Assembly: GCA_014894735.1 (NCBI GenBank)
Contig: JADBKX010000023.1
Coordinates: 1 to 5,095, forward strand
Origin: Candidatus Sediminicultor sextus
GTDB taxonomy: Bacteria; Atribacterota; Phoenicimicrobiia; Phoenicimicrobiales; Phoenicimicrobiaceae
DNA: 5,095 nucleotides
Direction: 5' to 3'
Each line of letters starts with the position of its first letter. The stretch's first letter is position 1. Under the pieces are notes generated by a model. That model did no database searches, was not told where the DNA came from, and saw only the letters and a list, made by a program, of their open reading frames with translations. Made by a program: the position numbers and the translations under genes. Positions 1-5,095 of the stretch are shown one piece after another.

Positions 1-28
1 TTATAACATAGTCTAAATTTAAATTAAA

Positions 29-62
29 TCAAAAAAATTTTAAAAATATTTTTTAAAAAAAA
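29..62. other. A/T-tract leader, possible UP element or curved DNA
   Basis: This stretch consists almost only of A and T runs, with phased A-tracts and a self-complementary A/T core. It ends about 28 bases before a TATAAT box, so it lies roughly where an UP element contacts the RNA polymerase alpha subunit. It could equally be the AT-rich tail of an upstream transcription unit. It has no G/C stem, so I do not call it an intrinsic terminator. The rest of bases 1-131 shows no gene. Confidence 0.3.
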
Positions 63-68
63 GAGGAT

Positions 69-96
69 TTTTCAAAAATATGTCGAATTATATAAT
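69..96 (+). promoter_or_regulatory. candidate promoter for the 132-680 gene
   Basis: A perfect -10 box, TATAAT, lies at 91-96. A weak -35 candidate, TTTTCA (4 of 6 matches to TTGACA), lies at 69-74 with a 16-nt spacer. Transcription would begin near 103, leaving a leader of about 30 nt before the GTG start at 132. In such AT-rich DNA a TATAAT can occur by chance, so the support comes mainly from its position before the first gene and just after the A/T tract. Confidence 0.4.
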
Positions 97-131
97 GATA
101 AATGTAATTAGATGAGATAGGAAAATTAGAA

Positions 132-680
132 GTGGAAGAAAATATACCGGATAAATTAGAGACTTATTTACGAGATTTAGAGGAACGTTATAAATATTAT
201 TATGAATTAGAGAGAGATAAAGAAATATCCGGCCTAAAAGTAGATATTTTTGCCCTATCTTCTACCGAACATTTTCGTCAAGCTTTAACTAAAAATATAA
301 AGATTGACCAGCATTATACCAAGGAATATGCGGTAGTTAAGGCAGAAAAAAGATTTGTAGATAAAAATGACGTAGAAGAATTTTCTAAATATTTGAAATC
401 TTTAATCAATAAACCGTTCACTCCTTCGGTAAATATCATGTCTACTATTATAACTGGTGTATTCGTTTCTACTTCTGGTTTTTCCGAAGAAGCGGTAAGC
501 TTTACTAAAAAGTTTAAATTTTTCAAATCTTTCTTGTTAGGCATCAAGGGATGGTGTGATATAAGACTTATTTTAGTTGATTTAAAGGAAGAAGAGTTAT
601 ATTCTAATCAAAAGGGGAAAGAAGTACTTTCAGCTTATAAGATTAAATCTGGATCCGTGCCGGGAGGTGATAGAGCTTAA
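132..680 (+). CDS. uncharacterised protein, possible degenerate PD-(D/E)XK nuclease-fold protein
   Basis: I do not recognise a named family with certainty. This is a 182-residue soluble protein with no signal peptide or membrane segment. The GTG start is chosen because AGGA at 119-122 sits 9 nt upstream. The N-terminal ~32 residues are charged and probably helical. The predicted order that follows is a strand with Asp38 (KVDIFALS), a strand at 66-73 (YAVVKAEK), a helix at 80-92, a strand at 108-114 (TGVFVST), a helix starting FSEEA at 117-121, and a strand at 144-150 (IRLILVD). That order, and the phrase 'FVSTSGFSEEA', resemble the core of Mrr-like PD-(D/E)XK nucleases. The expected E-x-K is not present: the strand reads K70-A-E72-K73. 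It may therefore be an inactive or divergent member. It may instead belong to a DUF family that I cannot confirm. It appears to be transcribed alone, with a separate promoter before the next gene. Confidence 0.75.
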   Translation: MEENIPDKLETYLRDLEERYKYYYELERDKEISGLKVDIFALSSTEHFRQALTKNIKIDQHYTKEYAVVKAEKRFVDKNDVEEFSKYLKSLINKPFTPSVNIMSTIITGVFVSTSGFSEEAVSFTKKFKFFKSFLLGIKGWCDIRLILVDLKEEELYSNQKGKEVLSAYKIKSGSVPGGDRA

Positions 681-706
681 AAATATTATATTATTTATGG
701 ATAGTT

Positions 707-721
707 ATAAGTTGCTGGGAC
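707..721 (+). repeat. left arm of a 15-nt inverted repeat flanking cstA
   Basis: The sequence ATAAGTTGCTGGGAC occurs here, and its exact reverse complement lies at 2462-2476. The two arms bracket cstA with about 1.74 kb between them. This arm contains the likely -35 box of the cstA promoter. It is not palindromic in itself. Its function is unknown; it could be a dispersed genomic repeat, a regulator binding site or the trace of an inserted cassette. Confidence 0.7.
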
Positions 722-739
722 AAAGAAATTTGATATATT
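712..739 (+). promoter_or_regulatory. candidate cstA promoter with extended -10
   Basis: The -35 candidate is TTGCTG at 712-717 and the -10 is TATATT at 734-739, with a 16-nt spacer. The -10 is preceded by TG at 731-732, which makes an extended -10 (TGnTATATT). Transcription would begin near 746 and give a leader of about 45 nt before the ATG at 791. A 10-nt direct repeat, TTTATTTTAA, occurs at 742-751 and 761-770 around and after the predicted start; it may be an operator or simply AT-rich chance. A sigma-70-type promoter is inferred from sequence only. Confidence 0.5.
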
Positions 740-790
740 ACTTTATTTTAATAATATTCTTTTATTTTAAGAAAAGGGAGGTTACTGTAT

Positions 791-2401
791 ATGAGTCTTT
801 TAATTTTAGTAATAATAGCTTTTATAGCTTTTGCAATTTCCCTTAAAATTTACGGAGATTATTTAGGGAAACTTGTTGGGCTAGATGACAGCAAAAAGAC
901 CCCAGCTCATACTATGACTGATGGAGTGGATTATATTCCGACAAAAGCACCGGTACTGATGGGGCATCATTTTGCATCCATTGCGGGAGGGGGCCCCATT
1001 TTAGGTCCCATACAAGCTTCTGTCTTTGGATGGGTTCCATGTTTTTTATGGATTGTTTTAGGAAGCATCTTTATTGGTGGAGTGCATGACTTTATGTCTC
1101 TTATTTCCTCGGTAAGACACGAGGGTAAAACCATGGGAGAAGTAGTTGGTAAAAATGTTGGCAAAAGTGCAAAGATATTATTTTTAATTTTTGTCTGGTT
1201 AGCTTTGATTCTAGTCATAGCGGTTTTTGCCATCTTAGTGGGTAATACCTTTGCAGCCAATCCTTCTGTAGCAACTGCATCCATTTTATTTATGGTCATT
1301 GCTGTAGGAATGGGTTTTGCCCTTTATCGTAAAGGTGTATCTCTTAGTATTGTAACCATAATCGGGGTAATTTTATTATTTTTATCTATCTGGATAGGTC
1401 TAAGAGCACCTATAGCTCTGGGTGCTAGAACGTGGATTTACCTCTTACTAATCTACGTATTTTTTGCCTCAGCTATGCCTGTTTGGATTTTACTTCAACC
1501 GAGAGATTACTTATCTTCATTCTTGCTGTATACTGCTTTGGGCGGAGCAGTAATAGGTATACTTTTGGGAGCTCCAAAATTAGAACTCCCTGCTTTTACT
1601 GCTTTTAAACAACCGGTGGGTTACCTGTTCCCCATGCTCTTTGTAATAATTGCTTGTGGGGCAATCTCGGGTTTCCATTCCCTTTGTGCATCAGGAACAA
1701 CTTCAAAACAGCTAAATAAAGAATCAGATGCTAAAGTTATCGGTTACGGAGCCATGTTATTAGAAGGTCTCCTGGCAACTATTGCTTTAGGTACTGCTGC
1801 AATGTTAACCAAAGCAGGATTAGCAGATGGATTGGCTAATTGGGGCGGCCCGGTTGGTGTCTTTGCCCATGGAATGGCGAGCTTTTTAGCTAATCTAGGA
1901 TTACCAGAACAAACTGGGATAGCTTTTGGTGCTTTAACTGTATCTGCTTTCTTGCTTACTACGTTAGATACAGCTACCAGATTAGGAAGATATACCTTAG
2001 AGGAACTCACTGCTGGATGGGCTCCAGCCATTTCTAACAAGTATGTAGCCACTATTATTACTGTAATATTTGGTGGAGCACTTGCCTTAAGCGGTACCTG
2101 GAGTGCTATCTGGCCGATATTCGGAGCATCAAACCAACTTTTAGCAGGTTTAGCCTTATTAGGAGCTACTGCCTGGTTAGCACATTTGGGTAAGAAATAT
2201 ACCGTTACTCTTTATCCAATGATTTTCATGATTATAGTAACGGTGGTGGCTTTACTTATCATGGTGTTCCAGAACTTTGCTAAAGCAAACTATCTATTGG
2301 GAGGGATGTCGTTAGTTCTACTGGTATTGGCCGGGTTTGTTATTAATGAAGGAATGAAGGCAATAAATAAATTTAAAACCATGAGTGCAAAGGCCAAATA
2401 A
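791..2401 (+). CDS. cstA: CstA/BtsT-family transporter (carbon starvation protein A)
   Basis: This is a 536-residue polytopic inner-membrane protein. Studied family members (E. coli CstA and BtsT) import pyruvate, and CstA has also been linked to peptide uptake; the substrate here is inferred from the family. Hallmarks visible in order are GHHFASIAGGGPILGP at 58-73, VHDF at 98-101, LLQPRDYL at 234-241, CGAISGFHSLCASGTTSKQ at 289-307, LLTTLDTATRLGRYTLEEL at 388-406 and WPIFGASNQLLA at 441-452. Long hydrophobic stretches run throughout, from residue 2 onwards. Enterobacterial members are about 700 residues, so this is the short form common in Gram-positive and anaerobic lineages; it ends after about 30 residues beyond the last hydrophobic segment. 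The ATG is preceded by AAGGGAGG at 774-781 with a 9-nt gap. It has its own candidate promoter and a strong terminator, so it is probably monocistronic. Confidence 0.93.
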   Translation: MSLLILVIIAFIAFAISLKIYGDYLGKLVGLDDSKKTPAHTMTDGVDYIPTKAPVLMGHHFASIAGGGPILGPIQASVFGWVPCFLWIVLGSIFIGGVHDFMSLISSVRHEGKTMGEVVGKNVGKSAKILFLIFVWLALILVIAVFAILVGNTFAANPSVATASILFMVIAVGMGFALYRKGVSLSIVTIIGVILLFLSIWIGLRAPIALGARTWIYLLLIYVFFASAMPVWILLQPRDYLSSFLLYTALGGAVIGILLGAPKLELPAFTAFKQPVGYLFPMLFVIIACGAISGFHSLCASGTTSKQLNKESDAKVIGYGAMLLEGLLATIALGTAAMLTKAGLADGLANWGGPVGVFAHGMASFLANLGLPEQTGIAFGALTVSAFLLTTLDTATRLGRYTLEELTAGWAPAISNKYVATIITVIFGGALALSGTWSAIWPIFGASNQLLAGLALLGATAWLAHLGKKYTVTLYPMIFMIIVTVVALLIMVFQNFAKANYLLGGMSLVLLVLAGFVINEGMKAINKFKTMSAKAK

Positions 2402-2444
2402 TTTTCTAACCAATTATAATCGAGATCAAGAAGATTTTAATAGA

Positions 2445-2471
2445 ATTATAGGGTTTATGAAGTCCCAGCAA
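2445..2471 (-). promoter_or_regulatory. weak candidate antisense promoter pointing into cstA
   Basis: On the minus strand the right repeat arm offers the same TTGCTG box (2471-2466), followed after 15 nt by a perfect TATAAT (2450-2445). A transcript from here would run antisense into the 3' end of cstA. The spacer is short for a sigma-70 promoter and there is no extended -10, so this is speculative. It is listed because the same hexamer serves as the likely -35 upstream of cstA. Confidence 0.18.
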
Positions 2472-2476
2472 CTTAT
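2462..2476 (-). repeat. right arm of the 15-nt inverted repeat flanking cstA
   Basis: The + strand here reads GTCCCAGCAACTTAT, the exact reverse complement of 707-721. It lies 61 bases after the cstA stop codon and 22 bases before the terminator stem. Weak similarity may continue outward, since TATTTAT lies outside both arms (692-698, and the reverse complement of 2481-2487), but that part is AT-rich and unevenly spaced. Confidence 0.7.
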
Positions 2477-2497
2477 TTTGATAAATAGAACAGCGAG

Positions 2498-2540
2498 TAA
2501 GGCTAACAGGTTTTTTAATTTTGTTAGCCTTATTTTATTC
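2498..2540 (+). terminator. intrinsic terminator after cstA
   Basis: TAAGGCTAACA at 2498-2508 pairs perfectly with TGTTAGCCTTA at 2522-2532, giving an 11-bp stem with a 13-nt T-rich loop. The 3' side runs into TTTTATT, which supplies the U-rich tail. This should end the cstA transcript about 130 nt after its stop codon. The hairpin ends only 28 nt before the start codon of the next gene, so the downstream operon must rely on readthrough or on a promoter overlapping the hairpin. Confidence 0.85.
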
Positions 2541-2546
2541 AAATAG

Positions 2547-2552
2547 AAAGGA
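2547..2552 (+). promoter_or_regulatory. ribosome binding site deciding the lipM start
   Basis: AAAGGA lies 8 nt before the ATG at 2561. The in-frame TTG at 2558 would be only 5 nt away, so the ATG is the better start. Confidence 0.7.
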
Positions 2553-2560
2553 TAAAATTG

Positions 2561-3412
2561 ATGGAATGGCGATTAATAAAAGATAGTTATCATACCGGTT
2601 TTATGAATATGGCTATTGATGAAGCAATAATGATAGCTCACCGGGAAGGCTTGGTTCCTCCCACTATCAGATTTTACCAATGGTCTCCCCCAGCTGTATC
2701 ACTGGGCTATTTTCAGGATCTGCAGAAAGAGATTGATGTGGATGTTTGTCAGGATATGGGAATCGACATTGTCCGTCGGCCTACCGGGGGAAAAGCGGTT
2801 CTCCATGATAAGGAATTAACCTATAGTTTTATAATTAGAGAAAATCATCCTTTGGTTAATAATTCTATATTAGAGACCTATAAGAAGATTAGCGGGGGAA
2901 TGATTAGAGGTCTTTCTTATATTGGGGTAACGGCCGAATTAGTACCTCTGAGAGAAAAATCTGAAATCCATCATTCTGATTTTAAATCAATCTGTTTTTC
3001 TGTTCCCTCTCAATACGAGGTACAGGTTGAAGGTAAAAAGATTGTAGGTTCTGCTCAGGTAAGAAAAAGAGAAATAGTTTTACAACACGGTTCTTTATTG
3101 ATAGAATTAGAAAAAGATAAATTATTTTCTGTATTTAATTTTCCCTCAGCTCAGATAAGAGAAAGGTTTAAAAAAAGATTTAATGCTACCAGTTTGGAAG
3201 AGATTTTAAAGAGAAAGATAAATTTTTCAGAATTATCAGAAATTCTTCCCCGGGGATTTGAAAAAGAGTTTGGGGTAAGATTATTGGAAGGTAAATTAAC
3301 TGAAGAGGAAGAAAAAATTTCTAAAGAACTTTTAGAAAATAAGTACTTGACCTATGAGTGGAATTACGAAAGGAAAAATAATCAGCTTGGTTCCCAAAAA
3401 GTAAAGGAGTAG
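2561..3412 (+). CDS. lipM: LipM-type octanoyltransferase (lipoate biosynthesis)
   Basis: This is a 283-residue cytosolic member of the LplA/LipB/BPL superfamily, close to the ~278 residues of B. subtilis LipM. LipM moves octanoate from octanoyl-ACP to GcvH through a cysteine thioester; LipL then passes it to 2-oxoacid dehydrogenases, and LipA adds sulphur. Counting from the ATG, visible motifs are MNMAIDEA at 15-22, IRFYQW at 36-41, SLGYFQ at 47-52, RRPTGGKAVLHD at 72-83, Cys145 in ICFSVPSQYE, GKKIVGSAQ at 158-166 with the conserved Lys160, and LQHGSLL at 174-180. The cysteine before F-x-x-PS-x-YE and the C-terminal YEWNYER favour LipM over ATP-dependent lipoate ligase LplA, which remains the alternative. 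It begins a run of closely spaced genes; its stop is 4 nt before the next start. Confidence 0.85.
   Translation: MEWRLIKDSYHTGFMNMAIDEAIMIAHREGLVPPTIRFYQWSPPAVSLGYFQDLQKEIDVDVCQDMGIDIVRRPTGGKAVLHDKELTYSFIIRENHPLVNNSILETYKKISGGMIRGLSYIGVTAELVPLREKSEIHHSDFKSICFSVPSQYEVQVEGKKIVGSAQVRKREIVLQHGSLLIELEKDKLFSVFNFPSAQIRERFKKRFNATSLEEILKRKINFSELSEILPRGFEKEFGVRLLEGKLTEEEEKISKELLENKYLTYEWNYERKNNQLGSQKVKE
3403..3409 (+). promoter_or_regulatory. ribosome binding site of the first kinase gene, inside the lipM end
   Basis: AAAGGAG lies 7 nt before the ATG at 3417 and within the last codons of lipM. This placement suggests translational coupling of the two genes. Confidence 0.7.
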
Positions 3413-3416
3413 GTAG

Positions 3417-4040
3417 ATGATTAAATTTAAGCGTAAATTTATTGTAGTTGAAGGAGCTATAGGAGCAGGAAAAACAAGTTTAGTTTTAGTGCTAAGCAAA
3501 AGGTTTAATGCAAGACATAATTTAGAGGTGGTGGAAGAAAATCCCTTTTTATCTAAATTTTATAACGATATAGAAAGATACGCCTTCCAGACTCAAATAT
3601 TTTTTTTGCTGAGCCGCTACAAACAACAATTAGAATTAGCCCAGCAAGATTTATTTAATCAATCAGTTTTTTCTGACTACCTATTTGCTAAGGATAGGAT
3701 ATTTGCTCATCTGAATCTTTCCGGAAATGAACTTTCTATGTATGAACACCTCTATGAAATTATGGTCAAAGATATCCCTCGACCGGACTTAATTATTTAC
3801 TTGCAAGCAAGTACCGAGATGTTAATGAAAAGGATAGCACTAAGAGATCGGCCTTTTGAGCGAAAAATTTCTTTTGAGTATATGAGAAGATTAAATTTAG
3901 CCTATGAAGAATTTTTTTCTTATCCCGATAATTATAAAAAAATAAAATTAATTAAAATAAATACTAACAGTCTTGATTTTGTAGGAAGAAATAAAGACCT
4001 TGAATATATTATTAATGAAATTTATAAAGAGGATAGCTAA
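3417..4040 (+). CDS. dgk: deoxyguanosine kinase-like deoxynucleoside kinase
   Basis: This is a 207-residue cytosolic salvage enzyme that phosphorylates a purine deoxynucleoside (probably deoxyguanosine) to its 5'-monophosphate. The P-loop GAIGAGKT spans 13-20. It is followed by VVEENPFL at 38-45 with the candidate catalytic Glu40, QIFFLLSRYKQ at 60-70, PDLIIYLQAS at 123-132, and an arginine-rich lid, LRDRPFERK, at 142-150. The usual D/E-R-S motif of the family is replaced by SDYLFAKDRIFA at 86-97. From memory, B. subtilis dGK has a matching D-Y-x-x-x-K-x-x-I-F-A pattern, and its length is similar. This supports the dGK branch rather than loss of function. Substrate choice between dG, dA and dI is inferred. 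The gene is 4 nt after lipM and 1 nt before a second, paralogous kinase. Confidence 0.85.
   Translation: MIKFKRKFIVVEGAIGAGKTSLVLVLSKRFNARHNLEVVEENPFLSKFYNDIERYAFQTQIFFLLSRYKQQLELAQQDLFNQSVFSDYLFAKDRIFAHLNLSGNELSMYEHLYEIMVKDIPRPDLIIYLQASTEMLMKRIALRDRPFERKISFEYMRRLNLAYEEFFSYPDNYKKIKLIKINTNSLDFVGRNKDLEYIINEIYKEDS
4028..4033 (+). promoter_or_regulatory. ribosome binding site deciding the second kinase start
   Basis: AGAGGA lies 8 nt before the ATG at 4042. An earlier in-frame ATG at 4000 would overlap the first kinase by 41 nt and add 14 residues before the usual short N-terminus ahead of the P-loop. The ATG at 4042 is therefore preferred. Confidence 0.8.
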
Positions 4041-4041
4041 A

Positions 4042-4677
4042 ATGAAAAAATTTATTATTGTATCAGGGAATATCGGTTGTGGTAAATCAAGCTTAACTGA
4101 TCTCTTGAGTAAAAGATTGGGTTGGAAGGCATATTATGAAGTAGTGGAAAATAATCCATATTTAGAGGATTTTTATAAAGATATGAAAAAGTGGAGTTTT
4201 CATCTCCAAATATTTTTTCTGTCTAAGAGATTTCGTCATCATCAGGAGATATTAAAGAATCCTACCTCTGTAGTTCAGGATAGAAGTATTTATGAAGATG
4301 TGGATATATTTGCAAAAAATTTAAATCAGCAGGGTTATATGGAGGAACGTGATTATGAAAATTACCAGGAATTATTTAGCATAATGACCCAATTTCTTAC
4401 TCCTCCGGATTTAATCGTTTACCTTCAAGCTTCGGTTCCCACTCTCTTAAAAAGAATTTCCTTACGAGGAAGAGATTATGAAAAAACTATCTCCGAGGAA
4501 TATTTAAAACAGTTAAATGCCTTGTATGAAGAATGGGTGGAGAATTTTAATATTTGTCCTATCTTGAATGTGCCTGCTGATGATTTGGATTTTGTTAAAC
4601 GTCCTGAACATTTAAAATTAATTGCCAATAAAATATTGGATAAACTCCAGGGGGTAGAAAAGGTAGTATTTGATTAA
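4042..4677 (+). CDS. dck: deoxycytidine/deoxyadenosine kinase-like deoxynucleoside kinase
   Basis: This is a 211-residue deoxynucleoside kinase, paralogous to its upstream neighbour. It transfers phosphate from an NTP to the 5'-OH of a deoxynucleoside. The P-loop GNIGCGKS spans 9-16. It is followed by VVENNPYLEDFY at 34-45 with candidate catalytic Glu36, WSFHLQIFFLSKRF at 51-64, an intact VQDRSIYED motif at 78-86, PDLIVYLQAS at 122-131, the lid LRGRDYEKTI at 141-150 and a C-terminal EEWVENFNICPILNV stretch near 163-177. WSFHLQI, DRSIYED..IFAK and FN.CP.L match what I recall of B. subtilis Dck, which accepts dC and dA. Specificity cannot be settled by eye. It starts 1 nt after the dgk stop, and its ribosome site lies inside dgk, so the two are probably translated in a coupled way and may heterodimerise as in lactobacilli. 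Confidence 0.87.
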   Translation: MKKFIIVSGNIGCGKSSLTDLLSKRLGWKAYYEVVENNPYLEDFYKDMKKWSFHLQIFFLSKRFRHHQEILKNPTSVVQDRSIYEDVDIFAKNLNQQGYMEERDYENYQELFSIMTQFLTPPDLIVYLQASVPTLLKRISLRGRDYEKTISEEYLKQLNALYEEWVENFNICPILNVPADDLDFVKRPEHLKLIANKILDKLQGVEKVVFD

Positions 4678-4684
4678 GGGGGGG
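4676..4684 (+). promoter_or_regulatory. G-rich ribosome binding site for the 4691 gene
   Basis: AAGGGGGGG overlaps the dck stop codon and ends 6 nt before the TTG at 4691. It contains a run of seven G, unusual in this AT-rich DNA. It supports TTG as the real start, since the first in-frame ATG comes about 40 codons later, inside the conserved-looking fold. Confidence 0.65.
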
Positions 4685-4690
4685 AACATT

Positions 4691-5095
4691 TTGAGAGCAG
4701 TATTAATTTATGGTGGGGAAAATAAAAAATTAGAATTATTTGTGAAAAAAATATCATCAGTAATAGAAAGAAAAGGGAATGAATTAAAAGTAATTAAAGC
4801 GGCAAGAGGAATAATGAATTGCAATTTTTTGCCTTACGAATTAGTCTTGGTGGGCTGCCCGGTTTCAAACATGTTTAAAGGTAAATTACCTTCTGAATTA
4901 ATCGATTATATAAAACGATGTACTGGGTTGGAAAGAAAAAAGACTATTGCCTTTATCATTCCACGGTTAATAGGAAACGATAAAACCTTAAAGAATTTAA
5001 TGAGTTTATTGGAGAGTAAGGGTTCCTTTATAATAGATTTCAAGCAGATTAGGGATATAGATAAAGATAGCGGTCTATTAGCCTCCAGTTTAAAA
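4691..5095 (+). CDS. flavodoxin-fold-like protein, 3' partial
   Basis: There are 135 codons open to the window edge with no stop, so the C-terminus is missing. TTG is taken as the start because of the strong upstream G-rich site and the 13-nt gap after dck. The pattern fits the first four strands of a flavodoxin-like alpha/beta fold: a strand and loop MRAVLIYGGENKKLE at 1-15, a helix, a strand with V-I-K-A at 34-37, LVLVGCPVSN at 54-63 (compare the 'iilG.Pv' turn), a helix near 69-77, TIAFIIPR at 86-93 and a second amphipathic helix with SKGSFIID at 109-116. The phosphate-binding loop, normally T/S-x-T-G-N-T/S, reads YGGENKK, so FMN binding is doubtful. No Cys4 iron-sulphur motif is seen. The function is unknown; a flavodoxin-family or FMN-reductase relative is the best guess. 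It is probably co-transcribed with the kinases. Confidence 0.7.
   Translation, partial: MRAVLIYGGENKKLELFVKKISSVIERKGNELKVIKAARGIMNCNFLPYELVLVGCPVSNMFKGKLPSELIDYIKRCTGLERKKTIAFIIPRLIGNDKTLKNLMSLLESKGSFIIDFKQIRDIDKDSGLLASSLK

Noticed and set aside
29..62. A/T-only palindromic tract as an intrinsic terminator of an upstream gene.
   Set aside because: The potential stem has no G/C pairs and would be unstable; a promoter-proximal A-tract is the simpler reading.
314..547. Minus-strand open frame of 77 codons opposite the first gene.
   Set aside because: It lies wholly inside a well-supported + strand gene and has no ribosome site or recognisable product.
967..1299. Minus-strand open frame of 110 codons opposite cstA.
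   Set aside because: It is a shadow of the strongly conserved transporter gene, and its translation is low-complexity and resembles no protein I know.
1744..2052. Minus-strand open frame of 102 codons opposite cstA.
   Set aside because: It overlaps conserved transporter motifs, and its Ala/Pro/Ser-rich translation is what antisense of a membrane protein gene gives.
707..2476. Calling the segment between the inverted repeats an insertion sequence or mobile element.
   Set aside because: There is no transposase or integrase gene and no convincing target-site duplication, and the arms are only 15 nt. It is kept as an observation, not a mobile-element call.
2457..2546. A possible 29-residue small ORF (ATG at 2457, TAG at 2544-2546) running through the terminator hairpin up to the lipM ribosome site.
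   Set aside because: Its upstream GGG is only 3 nt away, half of it is encoded by the terminator stem and loop, and its composition looks random. The hairpin explains the sequence better.
4000..4041. Upstream ATG at 4000 as the start of the second kinase.
   Set aside because: It lacks a good ribosome site and would overlap the first kinase. The ATG at 4042 has AGAGGA at an ideal distance and gives the expected short N-terminus before the P-loop.

Overview
This is a 5.1 kb, AT-rich, gene-dense bacterial segment with every gene on the + strand. Purine-rich ribosome binding sites precede the genes, starts are mixed (ATG, GTG, TTG), and codons lean towards AGA, TTA and AAA. This fits a low-GC, probably anaerobic bacterium of a Clostridia-like or Atribacterota-like kind. 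The sequence alone does not fix the phylum. No phage, transposase, CRISPR array, tRNA or rRNA is visible.

Layout. Bases 1-131 hold an A/T-tract leader and a candidate promoter. Bases 132-680 encode a 182-residue protein I cannot name; its order of strands and helices resembles a PD-(D/E)XK (Mrr-like) nuclease core, but the catalytic motif looks degenerate. Bases 681-790 carry a good candidate promoter for the next gene. Bases 791-2401 encode a short-form CstA/BtsT-type membrane transporter, a family known for pyruvate and peptide uptake. Bases 2402-2560 contain a strong intrinsic terminator. A 15-nt sequence in this gap is the exact reverse complement of one just upstream of cstA, so the transporter gene is bracketed by inverted repeats.

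From 2561 to the window end runs a tight four-gene set with gaps of 1 to 13 nt. It holds a LipM-type octanoyltransferase (lipoate assembly), a deoxyguanosine-kinase-like enzyme, a deoxycytidine/deoxyadenosine-kinase-like enzyme, and the first 135 codons of a flavodoxin-fold-like protein cut off by the window edge.

How the genes may work together. The two kinases form a recognisable deoxynucleoside salvage pair, like dgk-dck in Bacillus and the dAK/dGK pair in lactobacilli, and may heterodimerise. LipM supplies the octanoyl group for lipoyl cofactors used by the glycine cleavage system and 2-oxoacid dehydrogenases, so it could relate loosely to pyruvate uptake by the CstA homologue, but a terminator separates the two. 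The region reads mostly as ordinary metabolism. I see no convincing new defence or mobile system. The items most worth a second look are the inverted repeats around cstA and the degenerate nuclease-like first gene.
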